In this document: piece after piece, positions 1-6,864 of the stretch | Position numbering within the stretch: position 1 is the first letter of the stretch | Layout of the letters: each line of letters opens with the position of its first letter | NCBI GenBank assembly: GCA_046153355.1 | Contig: JBJXEY010000518.1 | Coordinates: 1 to 15,993 of the forward strand | From: 2-02-FULL-62-17 sp046153355 | GTDB taxonomy: Bacteria; Pseudomonadota; Gammaproteobacteria; Burkholderiales; SG8-39 | DNA: 15,993 nucleotides | Reading direction: 5' to 3' | Program-made: the position numbers and the translations under genes | The notes under the pieces: model-generated | What the model was told of the DNA's origin: nothing | The model's input: the letters and a program-made list of their open reading frames with translations, nothing else | Database searches by the model: none

Positions 1-453
1 CTCGCCGCACGTGGCGTGGCCGAGAGCGAATGCGGCGCCGCGGCGGGTCGTGTCGCCGAGGCGCTTAAACGAACCTTAGGCGATCAGCGCGGACAATGGC
101 TCTTGGGTGAGCGGCGCGAGGCGAAAAGCGAATACCGCTTATCGAGCATGAACGCCACTGGCAGGCGCGACTGGGTCATTGATCGCACCTTTCTAGATGA
201 TGAGGGCACTCGCTGGATCGTCGATTTCAAAACCTCGCGCCACGAGGGTGGCGATGTCGAGGCGTTTTTGGATCGTGAGCGGGAACGCTATCGGGGGCAA
301 TTGGAGGGATACGCTGAGTTGTTACTGCGGCAATCGAGCAACGCGCATGATTCAAAAGGCACCAACGCTTCTGCATTGGGGGCAATTCGTCTGGGACTTT
401 ATTTTCCGCTGCTAGGTGGTTGGAGGGAGTGGAATTACTGCGCAGCCGATTGA
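1..453 (+). CDS. UvrD/AddA-type helicase-nuclease, C-terminal end (partial)
   Basis: The frame is open from the first base, so this is the last 150 residues of a longer gene that starts outside the window. The visible part is a RecB/AddA-type PD-(D/E)XK nuclease domain. It has an Asp in WVIDRTF, the WIVDFKTS core with its Asp and Lys metal/catalytic residues, and the downstream YRGQLEGYAELL element carrying the conserved Gln and Tyr. The tail LGLYFPLLGGWREW is typical of proteobacterial UvrD-helicase/exonuclease proteins. Such enzymes resect double-strand breaks for recombination in the cytoplasm, usually with an AddB-like partner. The helicase motifs would lie upstream and cannot be checked. 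The GTG at 16 is only an in-frame internal codon. Family assignment is fairly firm; whether the full protein is AddA or RecB is not decidable here. Confidence 0.82.
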   Translation, partial: LAARGVAESECGAAAGRVAEALKRTLGDQRGQWLLGERREAKSEYRLSSMNATGRRDWVIDRTFLDDEGTRWIVDFKTSRHEGGDVEAFLDRERERYRGQLEGYAELLLRQSSNAHDSKGTNASALGAIRLGLYFPLLGGWREWNYCAAD

Positions 454-495
454 AGTCCCGTTGATTCGCGCACGAGTCACCATGAGTGCCGATGC

Positions 496-501
496 TATGA
501 T
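496..501 (+). promoter_or_regulatory. Candidate extended -10 promoter element
   Basis: TATGAT at 496-501 is preceded by TG one base away (493-494), which gives an extended -10 box. It lies 88 bases before the dehydrogenase start at 589. No good -35 is seen at 16-18 nt spacing, though extended -10 promoters can do without one. The rest of the 454-588 gap holds only a weak inverted repeat (TTCGCG...CGCGAA). This is a plausible but unproven promoter for the alcohol dehydrogenase gene. Confidence 0.3.
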
Positions 502-573
502 CTTCGCGAAATTTCGTAAGCGAGCCGCGAAAAATCAAAAGCTGATCTTGGCCGCGAATTGTTCGGTAACTTG

Positions 574-582
574 AAGAAGGAG
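574..582 (+). promoter_or_regulatory. Shine-Dalgarno that sets the TTG start at 589
   Basis: AAGAAGGAG at 574-582 is followed by 6 nt and then TTG at 589. An upstream in-frame TTG at 559 has no such site, so this ribosome binding site decides the start. It removes ten residues from the longest possible reading frame. Confidence 0.75.
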
Positions 583-588
583 TCGTCA

Positions 589-1701
589 TTGAGTACTCAA
601 CTCATCACCGCGGCAGTCGCGCTTAAAGCCCGCCATACCGAATTGCGCGAGTTTCCATTGCCCGATCTTCCAGCGGATGCGGGCCTTTTGCGCGTGTCGG
701 TCACGGGCGTGTGTGGCAGCGATTGGCCGATTTATCTCAATGACAAGGCGGGGCCGCGTATTCTTGGGCACGAGATGATTGGCACCGTCGAGATGCTGGG
801 ACCGCTCGCGCGCGAGCGTTGGGGGTTGAAGGAGGGTGATCGTGTCGCGCTGGAGGAGTACTTACCCTGCGGTCATTGTCACTTTTGCCGCACCGCCGAG
901 TACCGTTCCTGTCCGGAAACCGACGCGCAGCGTTTTGGCGCGGTGCGCTACGGCTCGACTTCGGTAAACAAACGTCCCTCTTTGTGGGGAGGCTACAGCC
1001 AGTTCGTTTATCTTCATCCGCGTTCGGTGTTTCATCGATTGCCCGATATTTCGGTCATCCCTGATCGCATCGCCGCCATGGCGCTGCCGATTGGCAACGG
1101 ATTTCAGTGGGCGTATCTGGATGGCGGAGCGGGGCCGGGAAAGACCGTGGTGGTGCAGGGACCAGGCCAACAGGGATTGGGATGCGTGATTGCAGCTAAA
1201 GCCGCCGGCGCCTCGTGCATCATTGCAACGGGCCTAGCGCGTGATGCCGATCGCCTTGCCGTGGCGAAAGCATTGGGCGCTGACCACACTGTCGCTGTCG
1301 ATGAGCAAGACTTGCGCGAAGAAGTGAACCGCATCACCTCTGGCCGCATGGCCGATCTGGTGATCGATGTGGCCGGCGGTGGGCCGGAGATCTTCAATAA
1401 TTCCCTGGCGCTATTGCATCGCATGGGCGTATTTCAGACTTCAGTGCGCCGCCGCGCGCCTTTGAATAATTTCGACATCGATCAATTGGTCACCAAGCAA
1501 GTCACCTTTCGCGGCATGCGCGGACACAGCTTCCAGGCGGTGGAATTGGCGCTACGCACCATGGCGGAAGGCAAGTTTCCACTGGAGAAAATGACCACCC
1601 ACTTGATGGGTTTGAGCGAAGTGGATTACGCGCTGCGTATGGTGGGCGGGCAGACTGAGGAGCGTTCCATCCACATTTCCGTGGACCCGTGGAAATCCTG
1701 A
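589..1701 (+). CDS. Zinc-dependent medium-chain alcohol dehydrogenase
   Basis: This is a 370-aa cytoplasmic NAD(P)-dependent zinc dehydrogenase of the MDR superfamily. The N-terminal GroES-like domain carries catalytic zinc ligands Cys42 (VCGSD) and His61-Glu62 (GHE). Four structural-zinc cysteines lie at 94, 97, 100 and 108 (PCGHCHFC...C). A Rossmann fold begins near residue 186 with GPGQQG (191-196). The length is normal for alcohol, sorbitol or threonine dehydrogenases. The substrate is not readable from sequence: an alcohol or a polyol is the usual choice. The TTG start is chosen by a strong ribosome binding site. The stop lies only 4 nt from the stop of the convergent cytochrome c gene, with no terminator between. 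Sitting near a PQQ alcohol dehydrogenase, it may act on related alcohols or aldehydes, but that is inference. Confidence 0.9.
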   Translation: MSTQLITAAVALKARHTELREFPLPDLPADAGLLRVSVTGVCGSDWPIYLNDKAGPRILGHEMIGTVEMLGPLARERWGLKEGDRVALEEYLPCGHCHFCRTAEYRSCPETDAQRFGAVRYGSTSVNKRPSLWGGYSQFVYLHPRSVFHRLPDISVIPDRIAAMALPIGNGFQWAYLDGGAGPGKTVVVQGPGQQGLGCVIAAKAAGASCIIATGLARDADRLAVAKALGADHTVAVDEQDLREEVNRITSGRMADLVIDVAGGGPEIFNNSLALLHRMGVFQTSVRRRAPLNNFDIDQLVTKQVTFRGMRGHSFQAVELALRTMAEGKFPLEKMTTHLMGLSEVDYALRMVGGQTEERSIHISVDPWKS

Positions 1702-1705
1702 TCGC

Positions 1706-2026
1706 CTATTTTTTGTCGTTGGCGTTTTGCCGTATGTAATGCCAGATTTGCTCAATTTCGTCCGCGCTCACCACGCCTTTCCACGGCGGCATTTGGCCCT
1801 TACCATTGTTGACGGCGGTATCGAAGCGCGTGCGTTCAGTCACACGCAGGCGGCGCAGATCGAAGGTGGCGTTGCCCGAACTCACCAGGTTGTCGCCATG
1901 GCAGGTGGAGCAGTAGTTGTTGTAGACGCGCGCGCCAAGTTTGGCTTTGTCGGCATCCTGGGCGTGGGCGTTGCCAAACGAGGCAAGTAGCAACAGCGAA
2001 TACATTGCGTATCGTGCAAAAACCAT
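1706..2026 (-). CDS. Periplasmic monohaem cytochrome c (class I)
   Basis: This 106-aa protein has a signal peptide (hydrophobic stretch about residues 7-18, probable cleavage after GNAHA at 22). It has one haem c site, CSTCH, with Cys39, Cys42 and His43, and a likely Met axial ligand in GQMPPWKG (Met79). It is a small soluble electron carrier. It is the last gene of the minus-strand group headed by the PQQ dehydrogenase, and PQQ alcohol dehydrogenases without their own haem normally pass electrons to such a c-type cytochrome, so it is the likely acceptor. Its start is 13 nt after the stop of the preceding small exported protein, with a modest GGGAAG site before the ATG. It is equivalent in role, though not demonstrably orthologous, to MxaG/XoxG/PedF-type cytochromes. 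Confidence 0.88.
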   Translation of the reverse strand: MVFARYAMYSLLLLASFGNAHAQDADKAKLGARVYNNYCSTCHGDNLVSSGNATFDLRRLRVTERTRFDTAVNNGKGQMPPWKGVVSADEIEQIWHYIRQNANDKK

Positions 2027-2039
2027 GATCTTCCCGTTA

Positions 2040-2315
2040 TTAGTGTGCTGGCGGAAAGCCGCGCTTGGTTAAATATTCGCCGGCCTCGAAACGGCATGAC
2101 TCGACCTTTTCGCGTGCCGGTGCGGGCAACATCTTTCCCAGCACGTCGAGCGAATCGTAGCCAGCGGCCATTTGTTTTCTGAATGCCGCCGACTTTTCCT
2201 TGTCTTGGTCGAGCACATGATCAATTTCTTTTTTCGCTGCGGCGAAGTCGCATGTTGCGAGCGCCATCGTTGGCAGCGCGAAAATAATTAAGGTGAGCAA
2301 ACCTAGGCGCGGCAT
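2040..2315 (-). CDS. Small exported two-cysteine protein, function unknown
   Basis: Starting at the ATG at 2315 this is 91 aa. A clear signal peptide (MPRLGLLTLIIFALPTMALA, cleavage about residue 20) is followed by a mostly helical, charged mature part with two cysteines, Cys22 and Cys74, that could form a disulfide. I do not recognise the family. A longer in-frame extension to 2594 is possible but would run through the end of the PQQ dehydrogenase gene and its hairpins and would lack an N-terminal signal, so I reject it. The ribosome binding site is weak. It sits between the PQQ dehydrogenase and its cytochrome c, which suggests a periplasmic accessory role (stability, cofactor loading or electron transfer). 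That is inference only. Confidence 0.65.
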   Translation of the reverse strand: MPRLGLLTLIIFALPTMALATCDFAAAKKEIDHVLDQDKEKSAAFRKQMAAGYDSLDVLGKMLPAPAREKVESCRFEAGEYLTKRGFPPAH

Positions 2316-2335
2316 CACAGGCACTTTAGGTAAAT

Positions 2336-2360
2336 AAAACGCGGCACAAAGCCGCGTTTT
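2336..2360 (-). terminator. Intrinsic terminator/attenuator hairpin after the PQQ dehydrogenase
   Basis: A perfect 10-bp stem has arms 2336-2345 and 2351-2360 and a 5-nt loop at 2346-2350. It is GC-rich inside and ends in AAAA/TTTT, so on the minus strand it is followed by TTTTATTT, a classic rho-independent form. It is symmetric enough to work in both directions. It lies 51 nt past the dehydrogenase stop and 21 nt before the start of the small exported protein, so those downstream genes need read-through or a promoter inside the gap. Confidence 0.75.
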
Positions 2361-2368
2361 CTCGGAGC

Positions 2369-2394
2369 CAAGGCGCGTGCGATGCCGCGCCTTG
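2369..2394 (-). repeat. Second hairpin next to the terminator
   Basis: A perfect 9-bp inverted repeat has arms 2369-2377 (CAAGGCGCG) and 2386-2394 (CGCGCCTTG) and an 8-nt loop. It lies between the dehydrogenase stop (2411) and the terminator hairpin. No T-tract follows it. It could protect the 3' end of the dehydrogenase mRNA from exonucleases or help set the relative output of the downstream genes. Confidence 0.5.
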
Positions 2395-2410
2395 ACATCG
2401 TGCCGCAATA

Positions 2411-4111
2411 TCATTTGTCGTATAAGCCGAAGGTCCAGAGCGTCGCGCCCGCAGGGACATTGGCGAGGTTCGGGTCGCCGGCGCGTTCGGCATAGACCCC
2501 GCCTATGCCACTCATCACGGTGATGTATTGCTTGCCGTTTTTCTCCCAAGTTACCGGCTGACCGACAATTCCCGAGGAAGTTTTGAAGCTCCACAGAATC
2601 TTGCCGTTATCCGCGTCCAAGGCCTGCATTTCGCCGGTCATGACGCCGGTGAACACCAGATTGCTTGCCGTCACCATGGTCGAGGAGAAATTGGGGCTGC
2701 GGTAGGGCGTTTGCCATTTCGCCTTGCCGGTCATCGGATCGACGGCCTTTAAGAACCCTCGCACATTCGGGTCGTCGTAGACCGGGCTACGTTTCAAATT
2801 GATGCCGCCCGAGGGCCGCCCTGGCGCGAGCTTGGGCGGCTCTTCCGCCTGGTAGTTCATGCCAATATGAATCGTATTGATATAGAGCAAATTGGTCTTT
2901 GGGCTAAACGACATGTGCTGCCAATTGGTCACGCCGGTGATTGAGGGCCACACCAATACCTGCCGCCCTTCGATGGCGCCACGATAGGCGTCGGTGAATT
3001 TGGGCTTGCCGGTGACCATGTCGATACCATCGGCCCAATTCACCTTTCCGTAGGCGTTCCCTGCGAGCAGCTTGCCGTCCTTCGCGTCCAACACATAGAG
3101 AAAGCCGTTACGGTTCGCCTGCATTACCACTTTGCGCGGTTTGCCTTGTACCGGAATGGTGGCGACGATGGGGGTCTGCACCGCGTCATAGTCGAAGGGG
3201 TCATTGGGCGTGGTCTGGTAGTACCAGACACGTTCTCCTGTTTTCGGTTTGATGGCAAAAACCGAGTTGGTGAAAAGGTTGTCGCCGATGCGGCCGCGCG
3301 GATTCCATGGCGCCGGATTCGAGATGCCCCAATAAACCATGTCCAGTTCGGGGTCATACGATCCTGTTACCCAGGAGCTGCCCCCGCCGGTTAGCGCCGA
3401 ATCGGCCGGCCAAGTCTCCGAACCCGGTTCGCCTGCGGCGGGCACGGTGTAGGTACGCCACAGGTGCTTGCCGGTATTGACATCGTAGCCTTCGAGAAAG
3501 CCGCGCACGCTGAATTCGGCGCCCGCGATACCAACCACGATCACGCCGTTGGCGATGAGCGGCGCGCTGGTCATGGCATAGCCGTTTTGGATGCTGGTCG
3601 GGGCGGGCGAGGCGGTCTTCCACACTTCCTTGCCGGTCTTGGCATCCAGCGCGACGATATGATTGTCGAGCAGTTGGCGGATGATTTTTCCCTCGTAAAT
3701 CGCCGCGCCGCGATTGACGATGCCGCAGCACACCACGCGTAATGTCTCGGGCGGATACTCGTGCGGGGTGCGCCAGATTTCGCGACCCGAGAGCGCATCC
3801 ACCGCGACAGTCACGCTATGCGAGGTGGTGTAAATAACACCCTCGTGGACCAAGGTAAAGGCTTCGGCGCCACGGCTGTCGTTCATCGAATAAGCCCACA
3901 TCGGCACCAGACGCTTGACGTTCGACTTGTTGATGCGGGTAAGCGGGCTGTAACGCTGCGCGCTGTAGCCCATGCCGTAGACCAGCACATCGCCAGGTGT
4001 TTTGTGATCGTTCAGGAGATCGTTGGCGGTCTGCGCCTGCGCCAGAGGCACAAGCGCTATCGCCAAGGCGAGTGACGCAAGCAATGATGTTGTAGGTAAT
4101 GGTCTAATCAT
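2411..4111 (-). CDS. PQQ-dependent alcohol dehydrogenase (methanol/ethanol family, probably lanthanide type)
   Basis: This 566-aa periplasmic quinoprotein has a signal peptide at about 1-26 (ending PLAQAQ), then an eight-bladed propeller with many DA/GK..W tryptophan-docking repeats. Visible active-site features are the vicinal cysteines Cys128-Cys129 (disulfide over PQQ), Glu199 in GAEF and Asn265 in SNPAPWNP (metal ligands), Trp247 in GGGSSW (PQQ stacking), catalytic Asp307 in NDPFDYD and Arg334 in QANRNG. Asp309 stands two residues after the catalytic Asp. XoxF, ExaF and PedH use an Asp there to bind a lanthanide, whereas MxaF has Ala. No C-terminal haem domain is present, so electrons leave through a separate cytochrome c, fitting the gene at 1706-2026. 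GGAG at 4117-4120 precedes the ATG. It is divergent from the multicopper oxidase. The exact substrate is unknown. Confidence 0.93.
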   Translation of the reverse strand: MIRPLPTTSLLASLALAIALVPLAQAQTANDLLNDHKTPGDVLVYGMGYSAQRYSPLTRINKSNVKRLVPMWAYSMNDSRGAEAFTLVHEGVIYTTSHSVTVAVDALSGREIWRTPHEYPPETLRVVCCGIVNRGAAIYEGKIIRQLLDNHIVALDAKTGKEVWKTASPAPTSIQNGYAMTSAPLIANGVIVVGIAGAEFSVRGFLEGYDVNTGKHLWRTYTVPAAGEPGSETWPADSALTGGGSSWVTGSYDPELDMVYWGISNPAPWNPRGRIGDNLFTNSVFAIKPKTGERVWYYQTTPNDPFDYDAVQTPIVATIPVQGKPRKVVMQANRNGFLYVLDAKDGKLLAGNAYGKVNWADGIDMVTGKPKFTDAYRGAIEGRQVLVWPSITGVTNWQHMSFSPKTNLLYINTIHIGMNYQAEEPPKLAPGRPSGGINLKRSPVYDDPNVRGFLKAVDPMTGKAKWQTPYRSPNFSSTMVTASNLVFTGVMTGEMQALDADNGKILWSFKTSSGIVGQPVTWEKNGKQYITVMSGIGGVYAERAGDPNLANVPAGATLWTFGLYDK

Positions 4112-4142
4112 GGTGTCTCCTTAATTTTTTGTAGTGCCGCCG

Positions 4143-4158
4143 CGTGATGTCTTTCACG
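4143..4158. promoter_or_regulatory. Candidate operator in the divergent PQQ dehydrogenase/multicopper oxidase gap
   Basis: CGTGA at 4143-4147 and TCACG at 4154-4158 form a perfect inverted repeat with a 6-nt spacer. It lies 32 nt upstream of the PQQ dehydrogenase start and about 85 nt upstream of the oxidase start. This is the usual size and place for a dimeric regulator site. It is short enough to occur by chance. On the plus strand TTGTTT (4169) and TAAAAG (4191), 16 nt apart, are a weak promoter candidate for the oxidase. Confidence 0.3.
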
Positions 4159-4241
4159 TAACAGGCAATTGTTTTCCCGCTCGCGGATTGTAAAAGGTAT
4201 TGAATCCCATCGCATTGCCCGCGGTGCTAGTCTTGCCCATC

Positions 4242-5819
4242 ATGAAACGCAGATCATTCCTAGCCAGTGGCGCGGCGCTTGTTGGTTGCGCGCTTGCCGC
4301 GAGCGGATGCGCTGGCGGGCCGCGGCGTGTATTGCCTCCGGGACGAAATATCGATCTTGCCTCGGTGCAACGACTCGAGGTCACACGTATTGATCCGCTC
4401 TTGGGGCGTTGCGCCTACGTGGCGCACACGGCGAATGAGACGGCTTCGCAACCAGTGCTATACGCGCGAACCGGCGAGTTTTGCGACTTCATCGTTGAAA
4501 ATCATCTGCCGCAACCGACGACGATACATTTTCATGGTCTTACTCTTCCTGAGTCGGCCGACGGCGCGGGTTTTGATCCCATACTGCCAGGAGGAGTAAA
4601 AAGAGTTCGCTTCCAGGTGCGCAACCGCGCCGGGCTTTATTGGATGCATGCGCACGCGCACGGCTTCACCGCCGAGCAGGTGCACGCGGGACTGGTCGCT
4701 TTACTGGTGATTCGCGATGACGAAGACGCTGCCCTGGTAGCGTCCCTGTCGCTCGAATCCTCTAACGAGATTGCCCTGGCGTTGGCTGACGCGCGGGTCG
4801 CCAATGGTGTCATCGCGCCCTATGCGCCTAGTGGCGATGAGTGTCTGCACGGTTGGTTTGGAAACCGCATGTTGTCCAATGGGCGAGGCGACGCGAGCTT
4901 TCAGGTTGCGCCAGGCTGGGTTCGTCTTCGCCTGCTCAATGCCTGCAATGCCAGGGGATTGTTATTGGCGTTTCGCGACGCCTCGACATCGGCAATGCCG
5001 CCGCGAGCGTTTTATTTATTGGGTACCGATGGCGGTTTGCTTGCGGCGCCCAGAAGCTTGGAGCGAGTATTTCTCTACGGCGCTGAACGCGTCGATATTG
5101 CAATCGAGCTCAAGGCAGGGGAGAAACTAGACGCCGTGAGCCTGGCTTTCGATCCGCGCCATCAAGTGAGCGGAAAATGGAACCGGCATAGGCATCCGGC
5201 GCGCGAAAATTACCCGATGCTTGCGGCGACGGTGCTATGTGAGGCGCTTGGCGTCTCGAATACATCGTTGACCGATGGCGTGCCCATGCCGCTTTTTACA
5301 CTCAATGTAAGCGATACGAAGCGCAGAGCTGGCGGCGCCGCGCTGCCGGAGAAGTTATCGACCCTGGCCGATGCACGGCAACCAGGAATAACTTCCGACC
5401 GGCGCATACGCATGGATTTGGATTCACAGCACGGCTTTCTGATCGATAACCAAACCTATCAAATCGACGAGGCTGGCTTCGCGGCCGAACGCGGCGCCAA
5501 GGAAATTTGGGAAATCCGCAATAGCCCTATTTCCATGCCGCACGCCATGCATTTGCACGGTTTTCAATTTCGTGTGTTGCGTCGCCAAGGAACTTTTGGT
5601 CCGGCCAGGGCCTTGGCCACCGAAACTAATGGACGACTGCCGACGGATATGGGACTGAAAGATACCGTTACCCTCTGGCCCAATGAAACTTTATGGCTGG
5701 AGGTGGATTTTTCGCTGCCGTCGACAAAAGAGTTTGCAGGCAGGCAACGCTATATGTTCCATTGCCACAACCTTGAACATGAGGACGGCATGATGATGCG
5801 AAACATCTCGATTTCGTAA
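4242..5819 (+). CDS. Tat-exported multicopper oxidase (CueO/CopA/laccase-like), possible lipoprotein
   Basis: From the ATG at 4242 this is 525 aa. The N-terminus MKRRSFLASG is a twin-arginine signal (RRxFL). Two lipobox-like sites follow, LVGC (Cys16) and ASGC (Cys23), so the protein may be anchored. All copper motifs are present: HFH at 96-98, HAH at 136-138, HAMHLH at 434-439, and HCHNLEH at 507-513 with Met517-519 for the type 1 axial position. These give a type 1 site and a trinuclear centre that reduces oxygen to water while oxidising Cu(I), another metal, or phenolic/organic substrates. The longest frame begins at a TTG at 4200, but the Tat motif argues for 4242. No good Shine-Dalgarno is seen before it. 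It is divergent from the PQQ dehydrogenase and ends 21 nt from the convergent beta-propeller gene. Folding by Tat fits periplasmic copper enzymes; the substrate is unknown. Confidence 0.92.
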   Translation: MKRRSFLASGAALVGCALAASGCAGGPRRVLPPGRNIDLASVQRLEVTRIDPLLGRCAYVAHTANETASQPVLYARTGEFCDFIVENHLPQPTTIHFHGLTLPESADGAGFDPILPGGVKRVRFQVRNRAGLYWMHAHAHGFTAEQVHAGLVALLVIRDDEDAALVASLSLESSNEIALALADARVANGVIAPYAPSGDECLHGWFGNRMLSNGRGDASFQVAPGWVRLRLLNACNARGLLLAFRDASTSAMPPRAFYLLGTDGGLLAAPRSLERVFLYGAERVDIAIELKAGEKLDAVSLAFDPRHQVSGKWNRHRHPARENYPMLAATVLCEALGVSNTSLTDGVPMPLFTLNVSDTKRRAGGAALPEKLSTLADARQPGITSDRRIRMDLDSQHGFLIDNQTYQIDEAGFAAERGAKEIWEIRNSPISMPHAMHLHGFQFRVLRRQGTFGPARALATETNGRLPTDMGLKDTVTLWPNETLWLEVDFSLPSTKEFAGRQRYMFHCHNLEHEDGMMMRNISIS

Positions 5820-5840
5820 GCCCGAGGCGATGAGCACAAT

Positions 5841-6791
5841 CTAGTCGAGGATCTGCACGCCCCAAGGCGCGTTGCCCACGGGCACATCCTTTAGCCGAAC
5901 GTTTTTCAAGGTGTCGATGACCGACACTGAATTTGACCTACCGTTGGCCACATAGAGTTTGCCGCCATCCTTGGTGATCGCCATATTCCATGGTCGTGCG
6001 CCAACTTTGATGGTGGCCGTCACGGTGTCCGTAGCGGTGTCGATGGCCATGACCGTCCCGTCACCGCCATTGGTGAGGTAGACGGTTTTGCCGCTGGGGT
6101 GCATTGTCAGGCCATTTGAGCGTTGCCCGGCCTTGATGCTGCGAAGGATGCGGTGCTCGCGCGCATCGATCACATACACCGCATCGGCACGTTCGCAAGC
6201 GACATAAGCTTTGGCGCCATCGGGCGTGAAGGTTATGCCGCGCGGGCGGGTGCCAACCTGGAGTTGCGCGATCAGCTTGCGGTTGGCGACATCGATCACC
6301 TCTAGCTTGTCGTCCTCTTCCGCACCGACATACACAAAGCGCCCATCCGGCGAGAACACTGCGTGCTCCGGGTTTTCGCCGCGAATTTTCACGCGGAACG
6401 CCACTTCATCGCGCGCCGTGTCGATGAAGGCGACGCTGTTGGAGAGTTCCACCGCCGCGGCCACCAGCTTGCCATCGGGAGAGATGTAGACGCCTTCAGG
6501 CGACTCACCCAGTTCGATGCGTTTTAGCACCAAGCGTTTGGCGATATCGATGACCAGCAGGCCGTTGGCGGCTTGATCGGAGACGTAGGCGATACCGCGC
6601 CGCGCGTCGATGGCGGTGCCGCGGGGCTTGCCACCGGTCTTGATTTCACCGATGACTTCGTCGCGTTCGGTATCGATGAGTGAAATCGACGCGCCGTTTT
6701 CGTTGCCCACCAGAGCAGTGCCCGGCCATGCGGGGGCCGCAAATAAGGTCATGAGAGTCGATATCAAGGCAATGATCGAAGGTGGCTTCAT
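5841..6791 (-). CDS. YVTN-family beta-propeller protein, PQQ-catabolism-associated type
   Basis: This 316-aa exported protein starts at the ATG at 6791 (AGAGGAAA ribosome site upstream). The longer 398-residue frame would overlap the TonB receptor gene. After a signal peptide (about 1-21) it consists of roughly seven 40-residue blades with repeated YVxN/SPDG/VIDT motifs, for example AYVSDQAANG, VYVGAEEDD, AYVACERADA, VYLTNGGDGT and LYVANGRSNS. This is the YVTN beta-propeller fold, and its length and layout fit the seven-repeat family found with PQQ-dependent catabolism genes (as I recall, TIGR03866). It also resembles E. coli YncE in architecture. It has no visible catalytic residues and probably acts as a periplasmic binding or scaffold protein. 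It lies 73 nt downstream of the TonB receptor on the same strand, most likely in one operon. Confidence 0.87.
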   Translation of the reverse strand: MKPPSIIALISTLMTLFAAPAWPGTALVGNENGASISLIDTERDEVIGEIKTGGKPRGTAIDARRGIAYVSDQAANGLLVIDIAKRLVLKRIELGESPEGVYISPDGKLVAAAVELSNSVAFIDTARDEVAFRVKIRGENPEHAVFSPDGRFVYVGAEEDDKLEVIDVANRKLIAQLQVGTRPRGITFTPDGAKAYVACERADAVYVIDAREHRILRSIKAGQRSNGLTMHPSGKTVYLTNGGDGTVMAIDTATDTVTATIKVGARPWNMAITKDGGKLYVANGRSNSVSVIDTLKNVRLKDVPVGNAPWGVQILD

Positions 6792-6864
6792 TGGGATTTC
6801 CTCTACCGGTTGTCCTCGAGTGTTTATCGAGTCAATAAATACGGATGGTGCACTGTGTTTGAGT

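Noticed and set aside
1702..1720. T-run after the alcohol dehydrogenase as a terminator
   Set aside because: No stem precedes the T-run, and it lies within the last codons of the convergent cytochrome c gene.
2316..2594. N-terminal extension of the small exported protein to 184 aa
   Set aside because: It would overlap the PQQ dehydrogenase end and two hairpins, and would bury the clear signal peptide that begins at 2315.
4321..4599. Arg-rich overlapping frames within the oxidase 5' region
   Set aside because: They are out-of-frame readings of GC-rich coding DNA and show no motif.
6822..6838. TTTAT/ATAAA inverted repeat between receptor and propeller genes
   Set aside because: Only five AT pairs with a 7-nt loop, easily expected by chance.
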